From the NCBI RefSeq assembly GCF_040939455.1, contig NC_134117.1, positions 49,011,001-49,075,000 on the forward strand: a DNA stretch of 64,000 bases, read 5' to 3'. Below the pieces are notes generated by a model. It ran no database searches, had not been told where the DNA came from, and saw only the letters and a program-made list of their open reading frames with translations. Below, piece after piece: positions 37,510 to 50,518 of this stretch (position 1 is the stretch's first letter; each line of letters opens with the position of its first letter). Source of the DNA: Microcebus murinus. Its lineage: Eukaryota; Chordata; Mammalia; Primates; Cheirogaleidae. The translations under genes were made by a program, and so were the position numbers.

Positions 37510-37968
37510 TTTTATTTTCCAATGATAACTACAATAATATCTTTCATATTACATACTTTTTAGAATCTAATTTTCTTCCCCTTAAATTTGGTCTGGGCTT
37601 AGTGATTTGTTTGAACAGTAGAAGGTGGTAAAAGTGATTGATGATTTAGGACATCTGATATTATGTGGCTTCTGCCTGAATTTCATTCAGGATGCCATCT
37701 CTCAGAATCCATCCGCCATGGTGTAAGAAATCCAAGCTATATGGAAAGAACATGTCTAAGCACTTTGGTTGATGGCCTCAACTGAGTTTCCAGGCAATAG
37801 CAAGCATCAACTGTCAGTCATGTAACATATCCAGTCACTACTGGATTGTATGCCACTTTGAACATAGAGTCCAGCAGAACCTTCTGATGATTAATAGTAT
37901 CCGCTTAAAAGGCATTATGTATGGACTGCCTAATGAGGTTATGGACAGAATATGAGAGATAACTAGGG
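37510..37968 (+). mobile_element. LTR-like repeat (MaLR type)
   Basis: 'tccaatgataactacaataa', 'ttggtctgggcttagtgat', 'tctcagaatccatccgccat', 'aactgagtttccaggcaata' and 'cagcagaaccttctgatgat' are landmarks I associate with old ERVL-MaLR solo LTRs in sense orientation. It ends where a younger L1 begins. It carries no retroviral genes. Confidence 0.55.
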
Positions 37969-37980
37969 TATATTCTTTCT

Positions 37981-38436
37981 TTTTATTTTATTTTTTTATT
38001 TTTTTTTTATTTCGGCATATTATGGGGGTACAGATTTTAAGGTTTCAATAAATGCCCATTTCCCCCCCTCCCCCCAGAAGTCTGAGTCTCTATCATGACC
38101 ATCCCCCAGATGGTGCACATCTCACTCATTATGTATGTATATACCTGCCTCTCTCCCCCCTCCCACCTGCCCAATACCCTATTACTGTAGTACCTATGTG
38201 ACCACTTAGGTGCTGTTCAGTTAATACCAATTTGCTGGTGAGTATATGTGGTGCTTGTTTTTCCATTCTTGGGAAACTTCACTTAGTAGTATGGGTTCCA
38301 GCTCTAACCAGGAAAATATAAGATGTGCTATATCACCGTTGTTTCTTAGAGCTGAATAGTACTCCATGGTATACATATACCACATTTTATTAATCCATTC
38401 TTGGATTGATGGGCACTTGGGCTGTTTCCACAGCCT
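37981..38436 (-). mobile_element. 5'-truncated strepsirrhine-type L1 3' end
   Basis: A T-rich tract leads into 'gcatattatgggggtacaga', then 'ccccagatggtgcacatc', 'ccaatttgctggtgagtat', 'ccagctctaaccagg', 'gaatagtactccatggtat' and 'gatgggcacttgggctgttt'. This is an antisense L1 3' UTR plus the last part of ORF2. Imperfect flanking repeats (37969-37980 and 38437-38448, 10 of 12 bases equal) may be the target duplication. Confidence 0.85.
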
Positions 38437-38697
38437 TATACTCTTTATAAGACTTAAGCTGTTCTTTTTTTAATGTTCACTTTTCTGGAAGTTTTTATTT
38501 TAAAAGGGAGATAAATTTAATTAAATGTATTTTATGCATCTATTTAAATAATAATATTTCCCTTTTATTCTATAAAGATGATGAATTATATTGATTGAAT
38601 TTAGGACTTTTTCATTTCCATATGAACTTTATATTCAACTTTTTTTCTTACCTTTTCAAATTAAGTCACTCCTACAAAATAATCAAATTGTAGTTTT

Positions 38698-38843
38698 CCC
38701 AACACAAACAAGAGACAAATATTTGATGTGATGGCTATCACAATTACCCTGATTTGATCATTATTCATTGTATACATGTATCAGAGTATCATATGTGCCC
38801 ACCAAATATATATAACTATAATACATTAATAAAATACAAAAAA
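38698..38843 (+). mobile_element. L1 3' UTR fragment (L1PB/L1MA type)
   Basis: 'tgtgatggctatcacaatta', 'ccctgatttgatcattattc' and 'atgtgcccaccaaatatata', followed by an A-rich end, match the end of an older L1 in sense orientation. Confidence 0.8.
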
Positions 38844-39378
38844 GAGTACACATGAGTTAGCTATCTTTCTAGAAGTTCTTCTGAAAAACTAAAGTTAGCC
38901 TTACTTTGGAGGGGCAAGGTTGGAAGGGGGGGAGGAAAGAGAGCGAGAAAGGACCTATGGGACCATGCCTTTATTATGGTCCATGGGCAGTATCCCTTAG
39001 TCTTTCCTGCAGGGATTTTCGGTTGGCTAGTTTAAAGAAAACACACACAAAGTGCAGAACTTATTTACATGACTCTGGTGTTGACTATTAGTTTTTTTCA
39101 TGGTCACCAGCTACAGGGTTCATTGGGTTTTGGGTCAGTGAGATGAAGAACAAGTGAACAAGATCACAAACAACCACATGAGGAGGACAGTTTTAACTAG
39201 GCCAAGGTTGATAGCATATAACTAGGTTTTAAACAACTCGTTTCAGGCCTAAAAATGAATGCCAAAGCAGCAACTATATTAAACAAATTTATGATATGGA
39301 ATTTCAACTCACATATTATAATTTTCATAACTGCAACTTGAATTTTTGATTATAGTTACTGATTAGAGTATAGTTACT

Positions 39379-39778
39379 GATGGGAGACAATTCCTTTTGG
39401 ATCTCCTATGTTTCTACACATCTTGCAAGCAGCCTTAGAAAAGAGAAACCGAGTCTCCCACGGGAACACACAGCAGAGTTGGTTATTATCAGTATAATAA
39501 ATATAATTTTTTTTCTGGAGAAAAAATATGTTCATTTGCATTCCATTATAAGAGATTCTCATTCCCTAAACTAAGATTCCTCTACTTTGATGAAACCCCC
39601 TGGAGGTATAACATTCACCCAGGTCCCTCTGTGTGACCCCTGAACTTGAGGGCAAGGAGAACAGATGCAAACATGAATTCATGCCACTTGCCATACTACA
39701 CATAATAAACTTCTTTGACCCAAGAGTCTCTTGGCTTCTGAGAGCATCCACGAAACTGTGGTAGCTTGCAACTAGCAT
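39379..39778. other. Possible LTR-like segment (weak)
   Basis: This segment is less AT-rich than its surroundings. It has an AATAAA (39702-39707), then 'cccaagagtctcttggcttc' and 'aactgtggtagcttgcaac', which has the feel of the 3' part of a retroviral LTR. I cannot match it to a family, and no target duplication is visible. It abuts the ancient L1 5' piece. Confidence 0.25.
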
Positions 39779-39781
39779 AAA

Positions 39782-40716
39782 ATTTTAGAGTCTTCACAGT
39801 TCTTGGTAGCTACTATAACTGGCTTAATATCCTTGTCTGTTAACTGTAACATATATTTCAGTTCTAGGTTGGTTTTAATTGATTTATTATTTTATTATGG
39901 GTTGTATTTGCCTGCTTCCTTGCATGCCTTGTAATTTTTAACTGTATGTGAGACATTGTGAGTTTTACTTTGCTAGGTGTTGGATAATTTTATATTCGTA
40001 CATGTACTCTTGAGCTTTGCTCTAGAACATTGTTAAATTACTTGGAAACAGTTTTATTCTTTCGGTTTTGCTTTTAAAGTTTCTAACTTAAGTAAGACCG
40101 TAGCAATGTTTAATACAAGGCACAATATTCTACTCTACTGATACAGGACACTTCTGTGTGCTCTGCCCAATACCGCAAAGCCTGAGGTTTTCTACTTTGG
40201 CTGGTGAAAACATGCATTCTTCCAAGCCCCACATAAGTGGTAATCATCTTGAGTGGTTCTTTTCTTGGCCTCAGTTACTTTTCTCACATGAATGCAGAAT
40301 GTACTGATTAGTACTTAGCTGAATATTTGACAGGGAACCACTGCAAATCTCCAGATTTCTTTTTCTGAGGAGCTCTCTTCTCTTTGCTATTCTGTCCTGT
40401 AAAATTCAGCTGTGTTAGTTTTCTCAGACTCTCAATTTTGTCTTTTCAATTTAGGGAATCTGCCAGGTTCCTCTAGGCCTTTCTCCCTCACTGCAATGCT
40501 TTTGGAAAATCTTGCAAGGTTATAAGCTGGGGATATCGTAAGGCTAACTTTATTTGTTTACCAGCTCCAGGGATCACTAGCTTTCATTTTTGATAGCCAG
40601 TTTCTCAAAAAATCCTTTCTTATATTTTGTTCAGTTTTTGGAGTTTTTGGCAGGAGGATAACTCTAAATACTATTATTCCATCTTGTTCTGAAGTGAAAG
40701 TTCTCACCAGTAAAAT
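39782..40716 (-). mobile_element. 5' end of an ancient L1 (5' UTR and start of ORF1 region)
   Basis: Antisense matches, in order: 'gttaactgtaacatatattt', 'cctgcttccttgcatgcctt', 'gtgagacattgtgagtttta', 'ttacttggaaacagttttat', 'gtgctctgcccaataccgca', 'ctggtgaaaacatgcattct', 'tgcaaatctccagatttct', 'cagggatcactagctttca' and 'ccatcttgttctgaagtg'. They follow the 5' UTR and start of ORF1 of old mammalian L1 (L1M/HAL1 group). The true 5' terminus of that L1 would be at about 40,716. The rest of the element is missing on the left. Confidence 0.65.
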
Positions 40717-42969
40717 TTTATCTCATGGAACACTGTCTTTAGAGCAGACCACTTTAGTAACATTAGATTAAATTATTTTTATGGATTCTATTATACTATC
40801 TGATTCTAAAGTGAATAAATAGTTGCATAATCATTAGCATAAATACTTATTATTTTTAATTTTTTTAAAAAATAACCCAGGTCAAGAAGGAAGTGAAATT
40901 TAAATGGCTGCAATAAATGAAGCCCATCTGTGCTAAAATGAGAACCAGATGTCCAATCTCCTTTGAGTCTATGAACATGAGCAACTGTTTCAGGAGTTTC
41001 ACTTATGGTTGAAAAATGTTCCCTGTATAATAAAGGCAGATGTAGAGGAGACTTAAATTGTTTTCAAAGTAATTAGATAAAATAGAATATTTGGTTTTTA
41101 TATTCTATAGTAGTTGTTTCTACCTTATTTACAGTCTCTTCAAATGTTGAGAAATTTCTTGAAATGCTGAATACAGTAAAATAAATTCTCTTTATTTCTT
41201 TATCCAGATGCCTAAGAAACTCGTCACTTTTGGAATTCAAATATGAAATAAAAGTCCAGACCAAAAATCTAGTTTACCATGGGTTTCCACATACCTCCTG
41301 TAGTCAGATCCCCACTGTCTCATGTCTAGTAATCCCATTGCAGTCAAAAGCTACCTCAGTCATTGCACCTACCATATTATAATGAGAGTAGTTTCCTTTC
41401 TATAACCTCTTTAAAGGAAAAATCTAACACTCATACACAATAGGTACTCAACAAATGTTAGCTTATGTGAATTTTCATGCTTCTCCTATTTTCATACAAA
41501 CATTATGTGCCCAAATAATCACTTTATTTAGCCCCCCTTGACCCATCGCCTAAGAGGATACACTCCTCATATAAGCAAATCTCTTGGTAATTTGGGAATG
41601 AGACATGTCAGTGGAATTAGCTAAGCTATCTCATGATGATGTTTCAGTTACACCATTTTGTTTTAACCAGTAGACCTTATGTCAGCTTTGGTGGGTAAAC
41701 ATAACATGTTTGTAAATACATTTAGTAGTACTAAAAACATAGAAGTACTTGCCAATTTTTGCCACTTAAGAAATTTGTTTCTGCATGTAAGTGTCTTTTG
41801 TGAGCCAAGCATATATTTTTGAATGGACATAATGTTCAACTTTATATTTTAAATATGGAAATGTCACAGGAGAGTGCCCTGGATGGATTATTTTAGAAGA
41901 CAGAAACACCTCAGTGTATTCATTTGCCAACTTTAAAATCATCATCAACAATAGCAACAAAAAAAAAAATGTCATATTCTTCTCTTTGATTGTGTGTACA
42001 AATATATGCCCTTTTTTTTATTTTTTGCAGTAGTTATAAAAAGAGGAGATGAAGAAGGGCTGTGGTATGAACTTTTAATCTGTAAGCTTTCAAGAAATAA
42101 TGTTGGAAAAAGTTTTCTGCTGTATTACATTTTGTCTTACAATGTGAAAATGCTCTAATACAATCTGTGGACAGCAAGACTTGTTACAAATGTCAGAAAG
42201 AAATTTATAAAGAACAAATTTCATTTGCTTTTTTTTTAAAAGATGGCATTTAGTATTTGCAGACATTTCTATTATTGCTGGTCTCTTTCTAGTATTTATC
42301 AGACATAAAGTGGAATCTACTAAATCACTGCCTCCAAATGTAGCTGTTATCTAAATAAATAATAAAAAAGAATATATTAAAATATTTCAGTCATTGGTTT
42401 TATGAGACCCTAATCCCCTGTACCCACCAAGACCTTTTCCTATATATAACTTTGATGTCATTACTTTGAAATAGATGGTTTATGTTCTTGATAATTTCAA
42501 AGTCTTTGAAATGCTTACGCTAATGCTTATGCTTTTCTCTTTGAATGATTTTTAGTTAATGAAATATGGACACAACAAATAAAATCAGAGCCATTATCTG
42601 AATTTTATTATTGTAGTAGATGTCATATAAGGTTGTTGACTGTCTTTTTCTGACTGATGCAATAGTGGCAGAAACAATCAAAGTAATTTTCTTTTCAGTT
42701 TTTGAAATCTGTTTTATACTACTGTGATGTTTAATTGATATTATTATTCAACATGACATATTATTTTTCTATTCAACTATTTTACTGGAGGTAGAACCAT
42801 TATATTTTTCTATGGTGTATTGTTTTTTATTGCTTTACATGTTATTATAAAGGTACAATTTAAATTTTATTGAACTTGAATAAGTATACTATCTTATGAA
42901 GGGAGGAGTGCAGCATAAATTCATCAAATGCTCTTTTTTATAAGAGTCTGTGAACGATACTAATATAAC
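40717..42969. other. Unassigned AT-rich stretch
   Basis: 2.2 kb without a recognised gene or repeat. Reading frames of 63-69 codons show no domain. Confidence 0.45.
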
Positions 42970-43270
42970 AAAGTCATAATTCCTGCACTCTCAGCATTCA
43001 TAATATAATTAAGATTAAAAAGTACTGTATGCATAGTTTAACAACAGGGCAGAATGTAATATGTGTTCCATAAAGGTGAACATTCACCCTGTGGAAGTTT
43101 GGAATGGCGGAGATGCTTTTGAATGAAGGGATTTAGAAAGGCTTCTCAGAGGAAATGTAGTTTGAATTAACTTAAATTATAATAAAGCCTTCACCAGCAG
43201 TTGTGAAAGTGGAATGGGATTGAGGGACCTTCTCAGCAGAGTGAACCAACATATATAAGCAGAATAACAA
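42970..43270 (-). mobile_element. L2 fragment (tentative)
   Basis: 'tcctgcactctcagcattca', 'gaaaggcttctcagagga' and 'gaaatgtagtttgaattaac' resemble antisense L2 internal wording (ccctgccctcaaggagct..ggaaggcttc..gaggtgacatttgag). It is diverged. Confidence 0.5.
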
Positions 43271-43384
43271 AATTGAAGTAATGACACTTCTGTTTTATAA
43301 AATATAATTTTCTAACACTTACCAGTTATGTATTTAAGGTGTGTTGCTTAAACACTATGTGCTCCTCTAGCTTCTATCCAGGAC

Positions 43385-43485
43385 TATTTTGATAGTAAAA
43401 GAGTTATTTCATATAAAGCACTTAGCACAATGACTGACACATAATCAGCACTCAATAAACACTTGTATTTATTATGGCTATTATT
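43385..43485 (+). mobile_element. MIR SINE 3' end
   Basis: 'aaagcacttagcacaatga', 'ctgacacataatcagcactc' and 'aataaacacttgtatttatt' match the end of MIR in sense orientation. Confidence 0.8.
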
Positions 43486-46134
43486 TTACTAAATTCAAAA
43501 TTATAAAAATGCAGAAACCTGCTATAAAAGTAAATTTTACAGAGATTTTAGCATTTATTAGGGCACATCTTCAGTTATACTTACACTAACTTTATGTACA
43601 TTATGTACAATATATATTTTCTTTATTCAATTAGTTGAGCGGTGGTAGATACATATTTCCCCTATTGAATCTTTCCTTTCTTAGGATTAAAATGCCAAAT
43701 TCCTAAATGGTTTTAATTTTCATAAAAATTTTCTGATATATTTTGAATAGTGCAGTAATTAGTGGGCTATATAAGAGAATTAACAAAAGCCAAAAACGTG
43801 GTGGTTTGAAAATCAGTCATGTTTGTGCTATTATTGGCATGGAAGATATTTTTTATTATTTATTCTTAAGTGTGAACTATGGAAGATTTTTTAAATTAAT
43901 CCTTAACTGGGAACTATGTTTCATTATAACAGTTTTAGGGGAGACTTCAGTGTCTGAAAAATCTACCAGCACATAAAAATGCCTAAGAATTTTTCATGGG
44001 GTAATTGAAATTGTCTAGTTTGTATTGGTTGTTTCTATACTTGCAAAGTTAGGTACAGTGTTAAAATCCTCTGGTGTATATCAGCCATCCTTAACTAAAA
44101 GAGAAATAATAAGCCTCTAATGTGTTTGTTGAAATACCCACCAAGTTACTTCTACTATGTTATCTTTGTAGAGAATAGCAGCAAAAGAAATAATGTTTAT
44201 CATCTCATTATCACTTTTACCCAAGTGAGATTTATTATTATAACAATTCAGCCTCCTAGTTTGTAAATTGGCCACTGACACAGTGTTATCTTTGTCTTAT
44301 TTCTCTGCAAATGAAAACTCTCTTTACATTGAAACCTTGAAAATGACACTGAATGAAAACTGCCAAAATCATTCTCAGTCTTAAAGGTTTATTTTCACAT
44401 TCTCTGAAGTGGTAGTATTTAGGATTTACCACTCACTTGACAATTAGGCTGCATTTCTTGTGCTTTTGTCCTGTACTGTTTGTTAGTTAGCATTTCCTGT
44501 ATAAAATTTTTTTTCTTCCAATCTAGAACAAATGTTCAAAACAGTAATAACAACAATAACACCACCACCTGAAGACAAATAACAATCCATTATCTTTATA
44601 TATAGATGTCAATTAAATAAAATCATAAAGTCATACATTAATGGTGCCTACAAAAGTTCTGGCGTTTTCTCCTACTTTCATTTCTTTTTATTCCAAAACG
44701 GTTTGACACAATTTATGGGATATGATTTTCTTTCTGTGACAACTCTATAATTCTCATTTGATCATCATTGCAAGTATGTATGTATTTTTATTCCTTATAG
44801 AACTTGAGTTTAGAGATATTACAGAGAATATCACAAGGATGTTCAAATTGCTTGTCTTAACCTCCTGGAAGGCTGATGATTGGGTTTCTTGCATATGTCT
44901 TCCAACCTCCTCTAAAGCCAGTGTTTTAAGCTGTTGATTATTTCTTCTTCAGTACATGGGTAATTGATATAATAAACCATAATGGCTCCAATTATATAAA
45001 TACATGTTTAGGGACTTTTTAGAATGGATATTTTTGACACAATCCACTCTAACAGCTCCTTCGAAGCTCTTAGAATCTATTGTTTCTACAATCTATTTGA
45101 GAGTACTTCTTAACACACAAATTTTAAACTCTTTAACATTCATATTAACAACAAAAATGTATCATAAAACTTCTTTTGTTAATGCAGTTATAGGTTAAAA
45201 TGAAAATAATTTATATCCTAGTTGCATATCACTAATTTTTGGTTTCTCCTTTGCAGTCTTTAACTGCTTATGTATGTACACAAAGATTGAAATGCCAGCA
45301 AACAAAACAAAACTAGGTGCTTCCTCATAACTCTAAAGTAAATGTCAAGCGCATTTTTATACAATATTGTTTAACAATCTGGTTTAAGTATAGTTAATCA
45401 AAGCCATATGGCTTTTAATTTAAGCTAAATTAAAGCACAATTATTTTTAAATATTCATATAGTATCTGGCAGTGGTGTTAGTAAAGGTTATATATTTCAT
45501 TATTTATGATAAAATAGATCACATAAAACAAAAGTTGTGTTTGGGCAGCATTATAGAAACTGCACCTATATAGGAATCAAATTCTAGATCAATTTAAAAA
45601 GTTGTCCTTGGAGTGCCCTCATTTCATGATTATGTAGCTACATCACTTTAGTTCAACTTATCAGAGGTCTGAGGTATGAACCCATATTGCATATGTATCC
45701 TATTCCTGAAATAAATATACCTTATTGTTTGTTTAAATTTTAGAGATTCACGTTGTCTAAAAAATAGACTACCTGTCAATTGCCTTGACTTTTCATATGC
45801 TCACATGTGTTATATCCTCTAACAGAGTTTACACTTACATTCTAAAGGTTTTTAAATTGTTTACTTAATTTCACAATTATATTCCCTGCCCTCACTTCCC
45901 ACCACCCCTACCATAGCTCACCAGCTAAAAAATTAAAAGGGCTAGTATAGTACATGTGTCCTTTAGCATATACAATTTATTTAGTGAAAGTTTAACTTCA
46001 AAATCAAAATTGGTTTCAATAATACATAAAGTGAGATTTTAGTTGATGAAGCTACAAACGTGTTTTCCCTTGTCTACAGTTCAAAAGAAGGCTTTTTTGT
46101 TTGCTTTTTGTTTTGTGTAATTATATTCTCATTT
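43486..46134. other. Unassigned AT-rich stretch
   Basis: 2.6 kb with no repeat or gene that I can name. Frames at 43743-43976 and 45004-45198 show no domain. Confidence 0.45.
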
Positions 46135-46232
46135 TAAATTGGCAAATAAAAATTGTATATATTTATCATGTGTAACATGATGTTTTGAAATATGTGCACA
46201 TTGTGGAGTGGCTAAATTAAGCTCATTCAAAG
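46135..46232 (-). mobile_element. L1 3' end fragment (L1MA/L1MB type)
   Basis: 'aattggcaaataaaaattgt', 'acatgatgttttgaaatatg' and 'ggagtggctaaattaagctc' are the antisense of an L1 3' terminus. It is only about 100 bp. Confidence 0.8.
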
Positions 46233-46254
46233 AAGGGTTTTGAAAATGGTCACA

Positions 46255-46425
46255 CTTGGATTTTCATCCCAGTCTGTCACAGAGAAGTTAAGTTGCCTGC
46301 ACAGAACCGTCTTTAAACTCAGTGTTTGAACCTGTAAAATGGAGATCTAGTAATAGTTATAGATGTTGTAAGAATTTACTGAAATCTCATGTGTAAATCA
46401 CCTAGATCTATGTCTCCATGCCTGC
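46255..46425 (+). mobile_element. MIR SINE
   Basis: 'gagaagttaagttgcctgc', 'cctgtaaaatggagatct' and 'gtaagaatttactgaaatct' follow the sense order of MIR. Confidence 0.7.
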
Positions 46426-47539
46426 ATAAGCAACCTTTAATTCCCTTTACATATCATTTAAATTTTGATATTTAGATATATCATTTCAAGCAATGCTACT
46501 AAATTTCTCTATGCAAATCTTGTCTTTGTTTGCTGGTTTGTTTGCTAACATATTGCTTACACTTAATGAGAGGCCACACTTCACAGCAGCAGCAGATTTT
46601 TCTGTTCCTCCCCAGAGAAGCTCGGATATTTTTCCTTCCACAGAACAACAAATAACTGACAATTAGATTTTGTCTCAAGATAAGGCCTGATTGTTAAGAA
46701 CTTCTCATTTAGAGATTAATTTATGCTGTGTGGAATTTTGGCTCTGTAGTCTCAAAAATCGCAACTCTGAAAACCCAAAGGCTCTGAAAAATCAGTTCCA
46801 CCTTATTATCACGTGGTTAATTACAGGATATTCTGTCATCCTAACACTACTCTTTTGTTCCATGGTTTAAAATCAGTGTAATAAGGAATCTTACATACAC
46901 AAATCTGGACTCATATTTTACGGGTGAGAAAGACTCCAAAAACAGGAAAGGACATAACCTAGCTCACTTCAAAAAGCAGTGGATGCAGATTTGCACTAGC
47001 TGATGTCTCAGTTAACATCTTTTATTCATTCTACACTTTGGCTTCACTGAAAATGTGTTCTGTTTTATGGATAAATACCTACAAGACATGTCACATGCAT
47101 TCTCTCCCCCTACCTTACCCTGAAAAAAGTAATTGTTGAAACTTCCTGATCAAATGTAGTAGGAAAAAAACAAAACAACAAAAACAAAACAACAGAAAAC
47201 TGTCTGCTGCAGACTTCTCAGGTATTTCTTTGGATATACCTAAAGCTTGGGATGAGTCTAATAGTGACAGCCACTATAGAGTCTTCCTGACATTTTTCAG
47301 GTGAGGTGTGTGAAAGTCAGTGTAGTTGCTCAAAAGCAATAATATGGAGAAACTTCCAGACTGAAGTGGACTTTATCACACTTCCAGATTGATGGCTTGT
47401 GACTCTCTCTCCCAAGTGGAAACTTTAGTAAGGGTATTTGGTCTGTGTTTTTCAAAAAAAAGCAAAACAATTTAGGACTGTTACAGTGACTTGCTTATAA
47501 TACACTCAAGTTATTTATTCCATAGATAACGACTTCATT

Positions 47540-47690
47540 TTTATTTACTTCACATGAGTTAAAGACAGTGAAAAGTAAAGAAAGGCTCTGCAACTTTCCC
47601 CAAATCAGGGAGAAAACTGGGATTCAAACTTGGGATATATATTAATAGGTATCAGACCTATACTCCTTCCAACACACTATTTGACTTACT
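47540..47690 (-). mobile_element. MIR SINE, antisense (tentative)
   Basis: 'ctctgcaactttccccaaat', 'cagggagaaaactgggattc' and 'aaacttgggat' correspond to antisense MIR (cttgcccaaggtcac..gggattcgaaccc). Confidence 0.6.
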
Positions 47691-49849
47691 CTAATTTTCC
47701 ACAAAGGGAAATATTAGTACCCAAATCTAGTTTTTATTTCCAGGTTGAATGACAATATTGGTGGCTGACATTAGAGATCGACAATACCCTCAACTACCTC
47801 ATTGTTATTTATAGTTCAAATCAGAAGTTGATAAACTTTTTCTTGAAAAGGCCAGCTAATAAATATTTCAGACTTATGAACTATACAGTCTTTGTTACAA
47901 ATATGCAACTCATCTGCTTTATTACTAAAAACAGCAATAGATGATACCTAATGAATGGGAGTGATTGTGCTCCAAAATCGTTATTTGTAGACACTGAAAT
48001 TTGAATGTCATGGAATTTTCATGTCATGAAATGTTATTTTTAGAAAAATGTTTTAATTATTTAAATATATAAACATAATTCTTAGCTCATGGACTGTACA
48101 AAAAGAGATGATGGGACAAATTTGGCCTACGTGTTTGTTTATCCTTGACATAGACCTGTTTAAGGAAAATGTAGTGGATAAGGGAGCATTTCTCATATGA
48201 TATAATTTACAATAGTGCCCTATCAGCTTTTACTACCTGTGGCTCAGAAAACAAGTTTGGTCAAATTCTGTGGTGAATTCTTCAAAAAGCTTACCCTTTA
48301 ACAGAGGTTTATCATACTAGACACTGAAAAAAGTATTCCCATTTAGACTATTTACTAAATATTTAAACTATAAAACATCCCTCAACATTTATTTATTCTG
48401 TAAAGATTTATTCAGTATTTAATAAGTACTGGGCCAATGGTGGGATAAGAAAGTAACATGGGAAATTTATGAGTAAAATATTGTGTAGGATCTTGGAAAG
48501 AGATTTCTAATTCTACAGTGTGCTTTCCCAGTAAGAAATGTCTTGAGTATTTCATGCCACTTGCCTGGAGGCATGTATATCTCAATCCCACAGAATGGAG
48601 CTCTGAATGAATTAGTCCAACTGCATTATATTAAGCCTGGAAAATGTTGCCTTTAACCATTGAAAGGTCTATAATTTATGAAAGCCTCATGATGATATTA
48701 TACAATTCAGCTCCTTGAAATGGAGCTCAGCTTCATTAATTAAATAGGGGAAATATTCCTTTCTTGCAGCTAAAAAGAGAAAATACATTCTTTAGAATAG
48801 CCAAATTCATTTTATATGTGTGTGTGTGTGTGTTAGCAAATAGAAAAAGATAAACTACTGAATATTCCAGTGAGAGTTAAAGTATTTTCTCAAGAATGTT
48901 TTTATGTAGTCAACTATACATGCAAAAAATATTGTGAAAGTATCATCTGAAAATATAATACATACAAGTACAGGAGACTTTGAGGAGAATTGTAACCATG
49001 CAATAACAGTCCCTATGGACTATCAACCAGAATCCTTGATGAATGTGAATCTTCCTATGGCTCAGATACTTATTCTTTTATATTAGTCTAATTCTCTATG
49101 TCTTTGAAGAAGAAGATGGAAGCCAAAGGAAGATGAATATTGGAAAAAGGAAGGAATCTTTACAAGAATGTTTGACCACTCTTACTCTGTTATATAAATT
49201 TGCTGGGCAAATTTAAATAATCCCTGTCTGTTAGTTCCAGAACCCCCACTGGAGAGAGTTCAAACCTCTGAAGATTCTATCTTAAGCCACAATAATCTGA
49301 TTTTTCTTGGAATACATAGAAACTTATAAAATGGCCCTAGAGTTGAAGTAGCTATATGTTCAAGGCAATTAAGCTCAGAGACTATTTTGGGTATAGAAAT
49401 GCTTTGGGGAGTCTAGTCCTTTATTTGCCATCTTTAGCCTAGAAGCTTTCTTTGTGGGGATGAGGGTAAACTTTCCCTTCACCACAGAAGTTTCACTGAA
49501 AGATCAACTCACAATAAGGCAAATTAACAAGGGAAAGAGATTTATTTACCATGCACACAGGGAGAATCACAGAGTGATTACCCAGTATTGGGGGGGGGGT
49601 GTCCAGAAATTTATATACTGTCATTTTAAAGGGGAGAGGGTGATGAGGAATATAGGTAATTCTATTTAGGGGTAATACCTGGTTACAAGGGAGGATGAAT
49701 ACATACTCGGGAGAATGAATGGCTAAAGGGAAACAGATTGACTTGTAAATGATTCTCTCTGGAAATTAAATTAACCTGAGATATATACATTAATATTTAA
49801 AATAATTTGGGCTAGATCTGGTTGTATTCTTGATCTTCTTTCTTGGTAA
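47691..49849. other. Unassigned stretch
   Basis: Contains an L2-like scrap at 48375-48440 (weak), a (TG)n run at 48816-48834 and a G10 homopolymer near 49590-49600. 49460-49760 is less AT-rich and may be a decayed LTR-like repeat, but I cannot name it. No gene is recognised. Confidence 0.4.
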
Positions 49850-49851
49850 TA

Positions 49852-50516
49852 CTGTGTTTCCCTGAAAATAAGACAGGGTCTTATATTTATTTTTCCTCAA
49901 GAAGACACCCTAGGGCAGGGATCCTCAAACTTTTTAAACAGGGGATCAGTTCACTGTCCCTCAGACCATTGGAGGGCCATTGGAGAGTGCAGCACACATT
50001 CCACACATGCGCACTGTGGGCCCAGAATGAGTGGGCTGCTAAGCAGGACAGGCAGTGGAGGCAAAAACACCCGGTGTCCTCGGCGGACCACACGTGGCCT
50101 GGGGACCGTAGTTTGAGGACCCCTACCCTAGGGCTTATTTTCAGGGGATGTGTTATTCTTTTTTAAGAACAGTACAACAATCTACATTTATTCAAATAGA
50201 GTTAAATCGTCTTCTTCTGGAACATCATCATAAGTCTCCAAATCCCAAATTCCATCCTGAATTTCTTGCAACTCTATTTCCTTTAGAACCATTGGCCCCA
50301 ATCTCTTATGTCAAGCAAAGAGCTCTCATGGGGCAGGTGAGAAGGACTGCTCATCTTCTTTACCGCTCTGAGAGAAAACACATGGGTTGTGCAGATAGCT
50401 GCATAGCCACACCTATCACTAGGTCTTATTTTCCAGGTAGGGCTTATATTGTTCAAATGCTTAGAAATCCTGCTAGGATTATTTTATGGGTAAGTCTTAT
50501 TTTCAGGGAAATACAG
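49852..50516. mobile_element. TA-flanked terminal-inverted-repeat transposon (Tc1/mariner-like, nonautonomous), carrying a nested hAT
   Basis: The ends are 'ctgtgtttccctgaaaataa' and, as reverse complement of the right end, 'ctgtatttccctgaaaataa', giving inverted repeats of about 23 bp with one mismatch. TA stands directly outside each end (49850-49851 and 50517-50518), the signature of Tc1/mariner insertion. Related subterminal 'cttattttc' motifs recur inside. Without the nested element it would be about 447 bp. No transposase is seen; a 156-codon frame through it (50148-50618) runs beyond the element and matches no transposase I know. Confidence 0.75.
49916..50125. mobile_element. Nonautonomous hAT (MITE-like), 210 bp
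   Basis: Inverted ends 'cagggatcctcaaactttt' and 'gtttgaggacccct' match over about 15 bp with one difference. An exact 8-bp flanking duplication, ccctaggg, occurs at 49908-49915 and 50126-50133. The size and palindromic shape with a central CTAG fit hAT transposase preference. The interior is much more GC-rich than the window and includes 'ccacacatgcgcactgtgg'. It has no coding capacity. It is inserted in the TA-flanked element above and is therefore younger. Confidence 0.85.
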
Positions 50517-50518
50517 TA

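Noticed and set aside
37289..37525. 78-codon frame with membrane-like residues
   Set aside because: It is antisense to an ancient L1 ORF2 remnant.
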